A model generated the notes under the pieces. The model was not told the DNA's origin, made no database searches, and was given only the letters and a program-made list of their open reading frames with translations. A DNA stretch of 64,000 nt, taken from Saccharum officinarum (lineage: Eukaryota > Streptophyta > Magnoliopsida > Poales > Poaceae). The position numbers were made by a program, and so were the translations under genes. The stretch lies in assembly GCA_020631735.1 (NCBI GenBank), contig CM036201.1, positions 78,778,502 through 78,842,501 on the forward strand, given 5' to 3'. Shown here piece by piece: positions 22,937-34,206 of this stretch (the stretch's first letter is position 1; each line of letters begins with the position of its first letter).

Positions 22937-25900
22937 ATGGGTAGCAGGGTGGCCGCGGCGCTGCTCCGGCGGGGCAGGGACCAGGCATCAGCCCTGCTGA
23001 CGCCTCGTCTGCCGAGGAACGCCCCTGCTCCGGCCCCAACGCCTAGGGTTGGATCCGCCTCCTCCTCCTGTGGCGGCGGCGGAAGCTGCCTCGTCCCGCC
23101 GAGGCCGGGGCCAGCGGGGGCCTTCTCTCCCGCTTCCCGGTTCGGCTCCTTCCACGGCTTCCGATCCCAAGCTCCCAAGGTTAGCGGGCCTCTCCTCCCC
23201 TTTGAGTAAATGTCGATGCCGTCATTTTGGAGGAATTGCCAGACCTTCTGTAATTGGACCGCTTTCGACGGAAATGGCTCGGGGCAGTCACTGTATGTAG
23301 GGTAAATCCCTTTTGTTTTCGACTAACATATGACCATTTTGGGGTGAGAAGCTTGTCTGATTGATATAGCGAATTAGCAATATTGAATCTTGGCTGTATC
23401 TGTCTTCCGAGTTTTAGATACGATGGTGCTTCAGTTGCAGAAATTAATCTCTGCAGGGCGAAATGTTAAATAGACAATGGTGTTTCAGTTGCAGAAATTA
23501 CTACAAAAATGTAAATAATTGTTTTTTTGCATATGTGAAATTCACACATCAGTACTTCATAGTCCATTTATTAAAATTTTTAGAAAAATATTGGTATGCA
23601 TTGCAATATACCATTCATTACTTCACCTTGGCATGCTAAGGAATTCTCTAAACTACAGCTGATTCATATGTTTGTTTCATTTTAGACCGTATTTGGCCAA
23701 TGCACAAGGAGAATGTCAACTACCGCAGCAGCACTGAACTCAGCTGCGGCCAATGGAGCAGCAAATTCAGGATTGAAGCTACTTGTTACGAAAGGGCCTC
23801 AAGCACAGAAGGCGGTCGGGATATGGCTCTTTGGGTGTGCTGCCTGGGTGTTCAGCTTGGTCATACTCGGAGGGATTACTCGGCTCACACGTTCTGGGCT
23901 GTCAATGACTGACTGGAAGTTCACAGGGGAAATACCTCCAATTACAGACGATGTGTGGCAGCTGGAATTTGAGAAATACAAGCAGTCACCTGAGTACAAG
24001 AGGTAAGGATGCAATCACTGTCATTTGTTCATGCATTGCCTTACGTTTGTCTGCTATTTTTTTATGGTCACTGGTGTAACTAGGTGATGTCCTGTTTTCA
24101 TAATGCACAACAGCTTATTTTCTTGCATATTCGATTTGATTTCGTGACCCTCTTAGAAGGTTCTAAGCATTTCAATGGACACCCCTCTCACGACTTCAGT
24201 GATACTAAACTAGTACTCCCTCCATCCCAAATTATAAGGCATTCCAAGAATCTTAGAGAGTCAAAGGATCTCAAGTTTGACCAAATTTATATGATAAGAT
24301 AATAATATTTATGACACCAATTAAGTATCATTAGATTCTTCATTAATTATATTTTCATAGTATACCTATTTGATGTTTTAAATTTTTGTAATTTTCTCTA
24401 TAATTTTGGTCAAACTTAAGATGCTTTGACCCTCCAAGATTCTTGGAATGCCTTATAATTTGGAATGGAGGGAGTACTACACAGTGCAGTTTGCCTCAGT
24501 ACTCAATAACTCCCTCTGTTGTTTGAAGGGTATGTGAACAAACATTTACAACAGCGACGCTACCAAACGCTTAATAATAACTGTCTCAACTTATGGTATT
24601 AGAACATATGAAAGGTTTGACTAAGCTTTGCCATCCAATCCACTGTTTTGACCTTGTATTATGGTTTTGACTTCGACCATTACTGAAGTTGGTTGCCTTC
24701 GTTTCTGCCCACTTTGGATCACAGAGAGGGAGAGGGAGGAAAGGGAGAGAAGAAAATGGATCCTTTCCAGAGCTATGATATTAAACTAAATGATGGTCTA
24801 ACCTGTTACAAAACTGCCAAAGTTTGGAAAGCTTAGTAAACTTTAGCTCCCATGTGCATCAAACCAGAAATTCCCATAGTTCTCACATGTGTAACCTTGA
24901 CACATATTATCATTTTTTTTGAAAGTTTAGAACATTGTAATAAACAACAGTCTGCAACATCAAACGAAAAGAAAAAAAGGGAAGACGACGTTTTGTGCTA
25001 CCCTATGTTTCAAATTATAGTTCACTTTAGCTTTGTCCTAAGTCAAACTTCTCTAATTGCTGACCAAGTTAATAGAAAAATCCACCAACATCTACAACAG
25101 CAGACTAGTTTCTTTATATTTTCCATGAAATATGTTGACATCGCATTTAATTGAATTTGTAGATGTTAATATATTTTTTCTAAAAAACATGTTCAAAGTT
25201 AGAGAAGTTTGGCTTAGGACAAAGCTAAAGTGAATTATAACTTTGAACGGGGGAGTAGTAATTGATATGAGTTTGGTAGCAATCTAGAATAAGTAGCTCA
25301 CATGGACTCTCAGAAACTTCATTTATTTTCCTTTAAATAAATGAAGTTTTCAACCCTACAATTATGAGTTGATTTTCCTTTCCCCATCCTAACATGCAAT
25401 GGTGCCAGTGTTTCTATGCACCACCTAATTACTGTAGCATTTTGGAATTGCTGGAAAAGCATGCAGCTCTTGAATAAAGGGTCCTCAATGTTTTCTAGTG
25501 CCAAGTGTTAGAAATCTTTCCTAGCCTTATTTTAATTGCTGCATTACATTTTTTGGCACAGCTGTGTGCACTTCTTGTATCCAGGATGAATTTGTACCGA
25601 GAAATTATACACAAGCTTTGGTTCCTTTCTTCCCCGCAAAAGAAAGAAGCTCTATTTCCTTTCTATTCTTATGAATAAACCAGATGCAAAAGAAAAAAAA
25701 AAGCTCTGTTTCCTTTCTATTCTTATGCATAACCAGATCCAGGTTGATCTTTCCCAAATAATTTATGGCTAATGCCCCGCTTAAGGCAGGTTTGATTTCA
25801 AATATCCAAACTTAGTCCTTTGCATAAAGTTTTGTGAGAGCATATTGAGCCCTGATGTTAAGGGGTGGAACTCTCTCGATTCTGCTCGAGGCACAACTTA

Positions 25901-28476
25901 GTTTGTTGGCAAGAATACGAAACTCTTTCGGCTTTACAACATGTTTTCATTTATTAGTGATCAATATAAAAAGACAAAAATATGTAAATGTAGATCAGTT
26001 GTCTTGTTCTACAAAGGACGATGCCTTGTTCTTGTTCCACAAAGGATGCATGATGCCTGATGGAACCTCAGCATAAACCATTGAACGAGTTCCAGCCAGT
26101 CGAAACAAAGCTAAATGGCTTCAAAGTGCCTTTTCCAAATCTGACTAGAAGTACTAGGAACATGACCGCAATCCCCAAAAGACGAAGAGAAGCAATCTGT
26201 AGTGGCACGGTTCTTTAAATCATGATCCAGTCCTCCACCAACAGCAGACTAGTTTCTTTATATTTTCCATGAAATATGTTGACATCGCATTTAATTGAAT
26301 TTGTAGATGTTAATATATTTTTTTCTAAAAAACATGTTCAAAGTTAGAGAAGTTTGGCTTAGGACAAAGCTAAAGTGAATTATAACTTTGAACGGGGGAG
26401 TAGTAATTGATATGAGTTTGGTAGCAATCTAGATTCTAGAATAAGTAGTTCACATGGACTCTCAGAAACTTCATTTATTTTCCTTTAAATAGATAATGAC
26501 TATCCCCTTCCTTAAGTGATGCTGCTTTGAATGCCATATTTCTGCTAATGCAATTGCAGCATCCTACAAACATATCTAGGGTGAACAAAGGAATGAGCCT
26601 TGAAGATTTCAAATTTATATACTGGATGGAGTATGCACACAGAATGTGGGGAAGAGCTTTGGGCTTTGTATTTGCAGGTCCTTTTGCATACTTTATTGCA
26701 AAAGGTTATGTTACCCGCCAACTTGGGCTCAGGTTGTCGGCTCTTTTTGCACTTGGTGGTGCACAAGGACTCATTGGCTGGTGGATGGTGAAAAGTGGCC
26801 TTGAGGTATTTAGTAGACAATGTCTTTCATGTTTAATTACTTTGAGGCTTTGAACTTCACTATTTTTTTCACCTCAGGAACCAACATCTGAGTATGTTCA
26901 ACCAAGGGTTAGCCCTTACAGGCTGGCAACTCACCTGACTTCTGCATTTGTTATATACTGTGGTATATTGTGGACTGCTTTGTCAGTAGTGATGCCTGAC
27001 CCTCCAACCGGATCAATGAGCTGGGTAAATGGTGCAGGAAAAATCAGAAAGTTGGCAATTCCTGTCAGTGCTGTTGTAGGCATTACTGCAATATCTGGAG
27101 CATTTGTTGCAGGCAATGATGCAGTACGTATTACATTCTCTGCGTGTGTTTTGTAGTTTCTGTCTCGAAACTATGTTTACGTTTTTCTTTCTTTCATCTA
27201 ATTATTTATTACTGCTATGACAAGGGGCATGCATACAATTCATTCCCAAAGATGGGTGACAGTTGGATTCCTGAAGATGTATTTAGTATGGAGCCTTTCA
27301 TCCACAATTTTTTTGAGAATACATCTACAGTACAGGTAACTTTTTCTCGCAATGTTAAGTTTACAGATCTGTTCATGTTCTCACACAAAGGAGTTCAGCT
27401 CCACATGTTGTCTGGAATATTTTATCTGAGAGTTTTCAGTCACTCTCTTTGCTTCTTGTCCCTTCATCCCATATCATATGTCGTTTTGACATAGCTTTTG
27501 CAATGCACCTAGATACTCCCTGCATTCCAAACTGTAAGTCGTTTAGGCTTTTCTAGATACATAGCTACATAATAAATAAACACTATGAATCTAGAAAAGC
27601 CAAAATGACTTACAATTTGGAATGGAGGGAGTGTATGCCAGCTATGTGTAGGTACATAGTAAAAACTATATATCTAGAAAAGCCAAAAGAGCATATAATT
27701 TGGAGTGGAGGGAGTAGTTTTTAAGCAATTCATTTTGGCAGAACCACAAAATAGGTAGTACAGTGGCATAACAGCTTGTTTCTTCCCCAAAGTATGCATT
27801 GACCATTTTGCAAGAAGTGTCATATAAGTATTACAGTAAGTTCTTGTGTCAATATGCATTGACGATCTGATCACCAGTAATTTTGGAGTGCATCACCACA
27901 GGAATTGTGTTAGTCCAGAGTTCTTCACCTGTTTTGTAGACTAACAAGCTCTTCTCATTCTTGTAGCTCAATCACCGAATTCTCGCAACAACCACATTAC
28001 TCTCTGTGGGTGGATTATGGTTGGCTGCAAGGAAAATAGACATGCATCCAGCAGTCAAGTCACTGATCGGAAGCACACTTGGGATGGCTGCTCTCCAGGT
28101 AATACATCCAGCTCATATTGTTAGTTCCTGCTAGTAACTTATGTAACTATCAATTGTTGTGCACAATCCAATATGTGTGCCAATGTGCCAGATGAAGTTA
28201 TTGCATTACATGAACAAGTTCATTTTTGAGGCACATGAAGAGTATAACCAAGTCCTAATGAACTAGTGTACAACACCGATAATAATGTTAAATATTCTAT
28301 TTCAGGTTACATTGGGCATATCTACACTATTGATGTATGTTCCAACCTCTTTGGGCTCAGCGCACCAGGCTGGAGCATTGACTCTGTTGTCACTTATGAT
28401 CCTTCTCACTCACACTCTAAGAAGGCCGTCACCAGCTCTTCTTAAATCAATTTCATCTGCTGTGAAATCAACCTGA
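22937..28476 (+). CDS. COX15: Haem A synthase COX15, mitochondrial
   Basis: Seven exons join in frame: 22937-23179, 23686-24002, 26580-26805, 26878-27123, 27225-27335, 27967-28098, 28306-28476; 481 residues. COX15 oxidises the C8 methyl of haem O to make haem A for cytochrome c oxidase, in the inner mitochondrial membrane. The first ~85 residues are Arg/Ala/Ser-rich and lack acids, as expected for a mitochondrial presequence. Family blocks follow: [35 protein letters not shown]-type loop, [23 protein letters not shown]. The four haem-ligand histidines expected in the family are present at about 207, 281, 384 and 445. Several hydrophobic spans fit the eight-helix fold. The acceptor of exon 3 is at 26579 rather than the nearby AG at 26559, because only the former gives the conserved [11 protein letters not shown] join. 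Intron 2 is 2.6 kb and full of MITEs and a duplicated 3' flank. Confidence 0.95.
24216..24474. mobile_element. Stowaway MITE in COX15 intron 2
   Basis: Ends CTCCCTCCATCCCAAATTAT and ATAATTTGGAATGGAGGGAG, 259 bp, flanked by TA on both sides (24214-24215, 24475-24476). Nearly the same sequence as the element at 22422-22677. Confidence 0.9.
25001..25255. mobile_element. Second Stowaway-type MITE in COX15 intron 2
   Basis: Inverted halves: TTATAGTTCACTTTAGCTTT GTCCTAAG at the left and CTTAGGACAAAGCTAAAGTG plus GGGGGAG at the right, flanked by TA. Its right half (from 25081) is duplicated at 26232-26495. Confidence 0.75.
25081..25340 (+). repeat. Direct repeat A, first copy (COX15 intron 2)
   Basis: Comprises the right half of a Stowaway MITE plus about 85 bases beyond it, ending TTATTTTCCTTTAAATA. 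The same sequence returns at 26232-26495 with few differences: a 9-base deletion near its start, and TCTAGAATC added near 26430. The two copies bracket the duplicated 3' flank at 25351-26228. Confidence 0.85.
25351..26228 (+). repeat. Copy of the COX15 3' flank inside COX15 intron 2
   Basis: This segment, from ACCCTACAATTATGAGTTG to GGTTCTTTAAATCATGATC, is a close copy in the same orientation of 28501-29418, which directly follows the COX15 stop codon. The intron copy lacks about 40 bases present at 28932-28972. It carries the AATAAA hexamers found in the downstream copy (25473 and 25674, matching 28623 and 28824). The two copies also share a 73-codon open frame (25855 and 29046), which I regard as non-coding. 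Confidence 0.9.
26232..26495 (+). repeat. Direct repeat A, second copy (COX15 intron 2)
   Basis: Second copy of the 25081-25340 segment. It ends 84 bases before the exon 3 acceptor of COX15. Only the right half of the MITE is present, so this copy arose by duplication, not by a fresh transposition. Confidence 0.85.
27516..27717. mobile_element. Stowaway MITE plus a solo half-element in COX15 intron 5
   Basis: 27516-27631 is a complete short MITE: CTCCCTGCATTCCAAACTGT and TTACAATTTGGAATGGAGGGAG as ends, TTTCTAGATAC/GAATCTAGAAA inside. From about 27648 to 27717 a right half only of a related element follows (ATATCTAGAAAAGCC...TTTGGAGTGGAGGGAG). Confidence 0.75.
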
Positions 28477-28500
28477 TAAGATACTATGCCTTGAATTTTT

Positions 28501-29418
28501 CGACCCTACAATTATGAGTTGATTTTCCTTTCCCCATCCTAACATGCAATGGTGCCCGTGTTTCTATGCACCACCTAATTACTGTAGCATTTTGGAATTG
28601 CTGGAAAAGCATGCAGCTCTTGAATAAAGGGTCCTCAATATTTTCTAGTGCCAAGTGTTAGAAATCTTTCCTAGCCTTATTTTAATTGCTGCATTACATT
28701 TTTTGGCACAGCTGTGTGCACTTCTTGTATCCAGGATGAATTTGTACCGAGAAATTGTACACAAGCTTTGGTTCCTTTCTTCCCCGCAAAAGAAAGAAGC
28801 TCTATTTCCTTTCTATTCTTATGAATAAACCAGATGCAAAAGAAAAAAAAAGCTGTTTCCTTTCTATTCTTATGCATAACCAGATCCAGGTTGATCTTTC
28901 CCAAATAATTTATGGCTAATGCCCCGCTTACCTTAACAAGATGCTATAATTCAACTCACCGCCTGGAGGCAGGTTTGATTTCAAATATCCAAACTTAGTC
29001 CTTTGCATAAAGTTTTGTGAGAGCATATTGAGTAATTGAGCCCTGATGTTAAGGGGTGGAACTCTCTCGATTCTGCTCGAGGCACAACTTAGTTTGTTGG
29101 CAAGAATACGAAACTCTTTAGGCTTTACAACATGTTTTCATTTATTAGTGATCAATATAAAAAGACAAAAATATGTAAATGTAGATCAGTTGTCTTGTTC
29201 TACAAAGGACGATGCCTTGTTCTTGTTCCACAAAGGATGCATGATGCCTGATGGAACCTCGGCATAAACAATTGAACGAGTTCCAGCCAGTCGAAACAAA
29301 GCTAAATGGCTTCAAAGTGCCTTTTCCAAATCTGACTTGAAGTACTGGGAATATGACCGCAATCCCCAAAAGACGAAGAGAAGCAATCTGTAGTGGCACG
29401 GTTCTTTAAATCATGATC
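28501..29418 (+). repeat. COX15 3' flank, source or partner copy of the intron duplication
   Basis: Partner of 25351-26228. It includes the likely COX15 3' untranslated region (AATAAA at 28623 and 28824) and extends to within 40 bases of the last exon of the convergent minus-strand gene, so it may also hold that gene's 3' end. Confidence 0.85.
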
Positions 29419-29457
29419 ATATAGATATATATCCCTTTACCATTAAACATGAGCTGT

Positions 29458-30069
29458 TCAAGACTCTTTTCTGTATCCAGCTATGGGAGCCAAATTAGAA
29501 CCTCCAACTTTGGATGTTGATTCCTCCACCGAATGGCCCTGAGGCCCCTGTAAAATGTGATGATACGTAGAGCGTTATATAAATATGCTCATTTAGTCAT
29601 TTCATTACAAGCGGTTCAATATGCATACAATCTACTGAACCAAAGTACCTCGGTCTGCAAATCTAAAGTCTAATGATGCTTCCATGAGATACAGTCCTTG
29701 ATAACCTGGTGCTGCCGAAATGTTGATCGGGAGTGTTACAGCTAATTTTAGTAGAATATATGCTCATTATCGTGGTCAGGAACGCAGGAACAAAGGAAAG
29801 GAAACAGAGAAATAGAAAAAACCACAAGAATAGAAAAGGGTTGTTGGCAAAATATAGGATTAGAAAATACAGGATGTAAATGGGAAAACATGTTTGGAAC
29901 GCAAGAAGTAGAATCAAATAAACAATAGAAATAATGAAATGAACTTTAGTGCTTATACAACAGCTATCTGTGTAGCTGTTGTAGTGTTGGTCAGTGCCAA
30001 CTGCAGAGCCGCAGACACTGGAACGGTGACGTGCACAAGGTAGTCAGCGTCCAAGCACGCGTGGTTATC
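29458..30069 (-). CDS. Last two exons of an unrecognised minus-strand gene
   Basis: Two segments join in phase on the minus strand. Exon 30069-29959 follows acceptor CTACAG and ends before donor GTATAAG; it reads DNHACLDADYLVHVTVPVSA and continues to QIAV. Exon 29547-29458 follows acceptor TTTTACAG and reads GPQGHSVEESTSKVGGSNLA, ending IAGYRKES-stop. Good splice signals, matching phase (0) and non-repetitive composition suggest a real C terminus of 66 residues. I do not recognise the family and found no upstream exons; a transposon at 30280-30693 lies where they might be. It could be a living gene with distant exons or a remnant. It is convergent with COX15. Confidence 0.4.
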
Positions 30070-30279
30070 CTGTAGTAAAGAAAATTTGAACAACATCCTG
30101 AGTATCTTTGAATTCTCAAGAACTAAAGAAAATTGCTAACTGAGTCGCAGTATCTTACTCCTAGCCGTCTTGAACTTCCAAAATTAACCGAATCACTTAA
30201 CCTCTCCCTTAAAACAAATTGACTTTTTTTTGCAGCCTGTTGATATCATAATCAGAAAATTTGTTTGTCTGTGCGCAGG

Positions 30280-30693
30280 GCTAGATTAGCTCGTTAAGAA
30301 CGAAAGCGAGCTTAACTCTAGCTCGGCTCAATTTGTTTAGCTCCTGAGCCAGCTTGTTTCAACTAATGAATAAATCAATAGCTACTAATTCGTTCCATGC
30401 AAACATCAAGCCGAAAAGTATAATGCATGACATACATTATTTCTTGACTTCAACCTTCATGTGTACAACATAACATCAAGCTATTGTTGGTTTAGTTGCC
30501 CCAGGAAATACTTGGCCCGTTTAGCTCGTGGGCTGGCTTGCAAGTCGGCTTGAGCTAGCTCATTGGCTTATGAGCTAAAAATATTAATTTGTCTCGTTAA
30601 ATACAAACAAATTAAATAAAGCCAAGTTGAGTCAAGTTACCAACTTACCATCGAGCCAAGCGAGCTAGCAAGCCATAAGTTTTTTGTCCAGTC
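30280..30693. mobile_element. hAT-like element with AGCTCG palindromes
   Basis: A stretch dense in TAGCTCGTTAA, GAGCCAGC, TCGAGCCAAGCGAGCTAGC, resembling the element at 34489-34978. The right end (TTTTTTGTCCAGTC) is the inverse of that element's left end (GGCTGGACGAAAAA). The left end near GGGCTAGA (30279) is diverged and I could not define the target duplication. Confidence 0.5.
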
Positions 30694-31060
30694 AATATTT
30701 GTGTGTGGGTGTGTGCAGGTGGAAGTGACAGCATGAACGTGATACTGATACCTAACAAGTTGCATGGGCTTCCATGCTCTACATATTAACTTTAAACCAA
30801 TGGAATTATTATTTTAAACCACCAGGAGATCGAGGTAAGCAGAAACAAGGGTGAACAATAAAAACAAAGGTAAAAAAACTAGAAATGAAGAAGAAAATGC
30901 ACTAATTAGTTTTTAGTGCAAATAAAAACACAACTGCATATATACGGTACAATTCGCCGGTGATATCTGTAAGTGGTGTTTGTCCTCTACTAACCATGTC
31001 CCATAAATAAATAATTTAAAAGTTCATCTTTTGAACTACATCAGTGCCACACAATCTGCC
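30694..31060. other. Upstream region of the CEP-like gene
   Basis: AT-rich, with no coding sequence seen. It ends at the TATA box of the next gene and is likely its promoter. Confidence 0.4.
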
Positions 31061-31067
31061 TATATAA
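31061..31067 (+). promoter_or_regulatory. TATA box of the CEP-like peptide gene
   Basis: TATATAAAG at 31061, a strong plant TATA match 124 bases before the ATG. It implies transcription from about 31090 with a roughly 95-base leader containing CTAGCTAGCTAGCTAG (31130-31146). Confidence 0.65.
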
Positions 31068-31184
31068 AGAAGGACCTGGCTTGCTGAGTTCTCTCATCCT
31101 CCTCTTCCCGATCCCATATTCCAAGCTATCTAGCTAGCTAGCTAGCATCATCAAGATCACTGTGTCCTGCAGCTTGTAAACTCC

Positions 31185-31427
31185 ATGGCCATCTCGTCGA
31201 AAACCGTCGCTGCTGTGCTCATCAGCATGATGCTGCTCAGCACCACCTGCTGCTTCGTGCAGCTCCCTGCTGCCACCATAAGCACGCACCATTATCCATG
31301 CACTGGAAGAAGGGTTCTGCAGGTGCCTGCAGCTGCAACTAACAAGGACACCGATTCGTTCCCACCATCCACTCCAGGCCATAGCCCCAGCGGTGGCCAT
31401 GGAAGCAGTCCACCGATGACCAAATGA
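31185..31427 (+). CDS. Secreted peptide hormone precursor, CEP-like
   Basis: An uninterrupted 80-residue frame with a clear TATA box and an AATAAA around 31629. Residues 8-24 form a hydrophobic signal peptide (VAAVLISMMLLSTTCCF). A variable linker follows, then residues 58-72, SFPPSTPGHSPSGGH. This aligns without gaps to the 15-residue C-terminally encoded peptide pattern: an F, a P two residues later, PG(N/H)SP in the middle, GH at the end. CEPs are cut out in the apoplast, proline-hydroxylated and sensed by CEPR receptor kinases in root and nitrogen signalling. The usual R after F is P here and the usual PG(I/V)GH is PSGGH, so receptor activity is uncertain. The tail also contains SPSGGHG, a little like PIP peptides. 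Most likely a divergent CEP with a single peptide domain. Confidence 0.7.
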   Translation: MAISSKTVAAVLISMMLLSTTCCFVQLPAATISTHHYPCTGRRVLQVPAAATNKDTDSFPPSTPGHSPSGGHGSSPPMTK

Positions 31428-31804
31428 TGAAGCATACCATGCATCTGCTAGCTCCTGCTTAATCGCTGCATCTGCCACCCTACTGTACATGTAATATTCC
31501 GTGTGCTTTGTTTTGCTCTGTTTAAACATGAAATAATTATGACGCATAGGGCATCTAGCTAGGCGTTGTTTGTACCGCTCGTTGTAAAAACTCTTGCTAT
31601 CTGTATTGTATCTAAATGTACAAATATAAATAAAGGCAAAGATTATGCAGCATTTTCAAAAGGCAGGAAAAGGTTTACCAACAGCAAATAAAACCTGTGC
31701 ATCCATGCATATTATGACAACACGCTTCATATTATCTGCCTCTTGTGGTGTACTATGAATGAAAGACTTGTTTTAGCATTGTCTAAGGTGCTGGTATTCC
31801 GACA

Positions 31805-32151
31805 TAAGAGCATCTCCAACCGTTAAAAAATTAACTTGTCAAGTTTAAGAATTTTCCAACTCCTGAAAAAAAGTAGGGAGGGAACTGTTATCCTTCTCCA
31901 ATAGTTTTCAATAATATGCTCCTGAAAAATAAAAAAGGAGGAGCGGACCGCAAGCTGTGAGAGATGACAAAAAAAAAGAATCCGAAAAACAAGTGTGAGA
32001 TGGAAAAAAACCACTCCCCAATGTGATTGGGAGTTCTTGGCCATATGCGTAGAAATTGAGAATCGCTATACAAAACTATTGGAGGGTGATTTTTCCCCTT
32101 CACTGAGATTGAGAGTGGGTTTAATTTAGAAATCAGTTGGTGATGCTCTTA
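31805..32151. mobile_element. MITE with TAAGAGCATC inverted ends
   Basis: Left end TAAGAGCATCTCCAACCG and right end reverse complement TAAGAGCATCACCAACTG, matching over about 30 bases with gaps. Length 347 bp. This end sequence is common in grass genomes near genes; the superfamily is not assigned. Confidence 0.7.
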
Positions 32152-32385
32152 CAACGACAAAAGGGAACTCATGCAGAAATAACTAAATTTTCTAATAAAG
32201 TATAGAAATAGTTACCCGAATTTGCATAGGGTAGGAATCAAAGTTCTGTGGTCTGGCGGGTGTGAACTACACTATGAGCTATAGCAGTGCCATCGAACGT
32301 TTTCACCCATGATCATGGGCTAGTAAACTTGAGGAGGTTTACTGCAAACAAAATCGGGCCTTTGTTCAAAGTCACTTCTTGTTTA

Positions 32386-33350
32386 TTTTTTTTTAAACCA
32401 ACCGAGCATAGAGCCGCCGATTATATTTTGATAAAAAAGAAAGTCCAGACAGGATAGACAAGACAGGATAGACAACACATCCAGAAGGAGTTTACAATTG
32501 AAAAATAGAAAACAAGCAACTACAATGACTAATGCAACTTTGTTAACGACAACCCCGCTTAAAACAAGAGCAAGTAGTTACACAAAACGACGAAGACAAC
32601 ACTAAACCAAGAAGCAAAAAAACCTTTGCCACCCAATCCCAGAAGGCACAAACTTTTAAACCCATCAATGGCGTAAGGAGGTCTGGCGGTATTTCTATAA
32701 ACAATCTGCATAGATTTGAATGGCGTCCTCACTGAGCCTCTCATCATTTTCAACAATGTCCAAATCTTTTAGCACACCATGTTGTGCAAGTTGAACACTT
32801 TGACGAAGTGTCGATCTACCATAGGACTTACGCTGACGTCTTGCTGTCGTGGTCAGTGGTTAAGGGGGAGGATGCATAAGTATATAGCAAAAGCTATGTA
32901 TTTAGAAAAACAAAACATCTGATAATGTGGAATGGAGGGAGTACTTATTAGGTTGAGGAGCTATTGTCCATAAGAGTATCATGAATATGGGTTGAACCCT
33001 AGGACTTAGTAGTAGCTGTAGAGTAGCCGCCTCCATGACGAGCTAGGGGATCGATGTCCTTGACCTTTTCAGTGAAGTTCTAGGTACTTTCCTGAGATCC
33101 AGTTCCGAATTCGTGAAGTTGTTTCCCTCAATCGTTCCTCATTCCTCTTACAACAACATCCATGGCTAGATCTAGCCCCTAGACATCCGGATCTAGTCCA
33201 TGGAGGTGGGGTTAGGGTCTTTGGTCCGCTTGTGGGAGATGCTTTGAGCCATTCCCTTTCCATTGATCTGCCATTGGTGAATCGCAGCGCAGGCCCACCC
33301 AAACCCAGATCTGGCAGCTTCTAGATGGGGGGTGTTGAGACCTATGATCT
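32386..33350 (-). mobile_element. LINE-type retroposon remnant, minus strand
   Basis: Read on the minus strand the 3' end is ATCAAAATATAATCGGCGGC...CGGTTGGTTTAAAAAAAAA, i.e. a terminal A-run (T-run 32386-32394 on plus). Upstream, GTTTAGTGTTGTCTTCGTCG and a doubled TCTATCCTGTCT look like a LINE 3' untranslated region. No reverse transcriptase is visible, so it is 5'-truncated. A half Stowaway MITE end (AATGGAGGGAGTACT) lies near 32930. The 5' limit is uncertain. Confidence 0.45.
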
Positions 33351-33429
33351 AGCTTCTGGCAGCTCCTCAACAAATGTGTTTAGATAAATGAAATACGAAG
33401 GACAAAGGTCATAACCTGGCATATTATGG

Positions 33430-34206
33430 TCCAATTTGGATCTAATAGCATTTAATAATTAGCTGCGCCTAATAGTTCACAGCTGATACTAACTAGCTAT
33501 TAGAGGGTGTGATTTGAATTCACTAGCTAAAAGGTGGATGGATTTGTTGTTTTGTTTATAACGTCCGTCCTTTTCCATTTGTTATTGGTAAGGCACGTGA
33601 ATAGAGGTAGGTAGAAGAGCAAAAGATTCATTTTGTAATTTATTAGCAGCTAGCTGGGTTCGGTAAGATAGTTGTTAGCTAGATGTCCAGCTAACAATTG
33701 CAAGACCTATTAGTTAGACCCATTTAGATCCACTCTAGCTAAGTTTTAACAACTAACTATTAGCTAGGTGGATCCAAGGCCAACAACCCTGTTTGGATCC
33801 ATGGAACTAATAGTTAGCTGCTAAACAATAATTAGTTTATTTAGATTCAAACAGGTCCAGCTAAATGTTAGTTAAATACTACCCAACTACTCTCTCCGTC
33901 CTTTTATATAAAACGTAACTACCTTTAGTCCAAAGACCGAAGAACGTAATGTTTAATAATTTCCAGACCTATTAGTTAGACCCATTTGGATCCACTTTAG
34001 CTAAGTTTTAACAACTAACTATTAGCTAGGTGGATCAAAGGCCGAAAACCCTGTTTCGATCCATGGAGTTAATAGTTAGATGCTATTATTTAGATTCAAA
34101 CAGATCCAGCTAAATGTTAGTTGAATACCCAACTACTCTCTCCGTCTTTTTATATAAGACGTAACCATACCTTTAGTCCAAAGACTAAAGAAGGTATTGT
34201 TAAAGG
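33430..34206. repeat. Tandem duplication, period 262, in a TAGTTAG-rich element
   Basis: AGACCTATTAGTTAGACCCA begins at 33703 and again at 33965. The two units run in parallel through CTAACTATTAGCTAGGTGG, TAAATGTTAGTT and CTACTCTCTCCGTC. The surrounding 33430-33700 has the same TAGTTAG/CTAACTA composition, suggesting a transposon with inverted subterminal repeats that later duplicated. Confidence 0.75.

Noticed and set aside
25855..26076. 73-codon frame present in both COX15-flank copies (25855 and 29046) as a conserved small gene
   Set aside because: The two copies arose by a recent duplication, so shared openness is expected; there is no promoter, splice or composition support.
26559..26579. 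Upstream acceptor (AG at 26558-26559) for COX15 exon 3
   Set aside because: It would insert residues absent from the family; the acceptor at 26578-26579 gives the conserved [10 protein letters not shown] join.
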